DNA of 5,532 bases from positions 1 through 5,532 of the forward strand of contig JAPJRA010000298.1 of the NCBI GenBank assembly GCA_030824835.1, read 5' to 3'. Below the pieces are notes generated by a model. That model did not search any database and was not told where the DNA came from. It saw only the letters and a list, made by a program, of their open reading frames with translations. The DNA comes from Geminicoccaceae bacterium. Lineage in GTDB: Bacteria; Pseudomonadota; Alphaproteobacteria; Geminicoccales; Geminicoccaceae. Positions 5,162-5,532 of the stretch are shown piece after piece; within the stretch, counting starts at the first letter, position 1, and every line of letters starts with the position of its first letter. Made by a program: the position numbers and the translations under genes.

Positions 5162-5532
5162 ATGCCACCGCCCCCCGCGCTGCGGGCGCTCGACCTCGTC
5201 GCCACCGTCCTCGCGCTCCTTGCCGGGGCCACGGTCGTGATCCTCGCGCTGCTGATCGTGTTCGACATCGTCGCCCGCAGCCTGTTCCGCTTTTCCGTCC
5301 AGGGCACGGACGAGCTCGGCGGCTACACCTTGGCGCTGATCGGCTCGCTCGGTCTCGCCTACACCCTGGTCAAGCGTGGGCATCCGCGCATCGATATCGG
5401 CTTTCGCTTCTTCCCGCCCCGGATGCGCCAGGTCCTGCACGTGGTGGCGCTCGCCACCCTTGCTGGCTTCGCGCTCTTCATGAGCCAGCATGCGATCGGG
5501 GAGTTCGACGGCACGCTGGCCTTCGGCACGGT
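5162..5532 (+). CDS. dctQ: TRAP transporter small permease subunit (DctQ family), 3' end outside the window
   Basis: This is the small four-helix inner-membrane subunit that couples the binding protein to the large DctM permease. The visible 123 residues include TM1 (about residues 12-38), the FDIVARSLFR turn after it that is typical of DctQ, then GTDELGGYTLALIGSLGLAYTLVKRGHPRIDI with TM2 and the conserved K-R-G-H-x-R-I-D motif, and TM3 (about 91-107). The rest of TM3-4 and the large subunit should lie beyond the window. Three in-frame ATGs compete: 5138 (ATGA overlap with the dctP stop, no Shine-Dalgarno), 5156, and 5162, which has GGGGGA 6 bases before it and is chosen here. The gene is co-transcribed with dctP. 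Confidence 0.88.
   Translation, partial: MPPPPALRALDLVATVLALLAGATVVILALLIVFDIVARSLFRFSVQGTDELGGYTLALIGSLGLAYTLVKRGHPRIDIGFRFFPPRMRQVLHVVALATLAGFALFMSQHAIGEFDGTLAFGT

Noticed and set aside
4077..5168. Long minus-strand open frame opposite dctP
   Set aside because: It mirrors the third-position GC bias of dctP, is rich in Gly/Arg/Glu/Asp repeats and has no recognisable domain.

Overview
The window looks like a catabolic island of a high-GC alphaproteobacterium. The structural genes are strongly GC-biased at third codon positions, a tripartite TRAP transporter is present, and two small secreted proteins carry twin-arginine signal peptides. The genus cannot be read from the sequence. No rRNA, tRNA, CRISPR array or insertion sequence is visible.

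Layout. (1) Positions 1-2412, plus strand: the end-truncated start of an ATZ/TRZ-type amidohydrolase (deaminase/chlorohydrolase-like), followed 4 bases later by a PuuE-like (allantoinase-like) member of the NodB/polysaccharide deacetylase superfamily. The two are almost certainly co-transcribed. (2) Positions 2413-2578: a convergent gap with GC-rich inverted repeats. (3) Positions 2579-3518, minus strand: two tandem transthyretin-like 5-hydroxyisourate hydrolase (HIUase) paralogues, both with Tat signal peptides. The upstream copy keeps the C-terminal YRGS signature; the downstream copy has lost it. (4) Positions 3519-4103: an AT-richer divergent control region of about 585 bases. It holds a sigma-54-type promoter candidate facing the HIUase pair, three copies of a TTGTCGACAA-like operator (GntR/FadR type), and a short ORF with a strong ribosome binding site that resembles the N-terminus of an Asp/Glu/hydantoin racemase. 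(5) Positions 4104-5532, plus strand: the TRAP solute-binding protein (dctP) and the start of its small membrane subunit (dctQ), cut by the window end.

How the genes may work together (inference). HIUase, a PuuE-like allantoinase homologue, an amidohydrolase and a possible hydantoin/allantoin racemase relic are all enzyme types that act on ureides, purine-breakdown products or related cyclic amides. The TRAP system would import a carboxylate-bearing solute. The locus therefore reads as uptake and hydrolysis of a nitrogen-rich ring compound as nitrogen source, consistent with a sigma-54 promoter. It is not a standard uricase pathway: no uricase, OHCU decarboxylase or xanthine dehydrogenase is visible, and the HIUases are predicted to be exported. 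The true substrate may therefore differ from urate.
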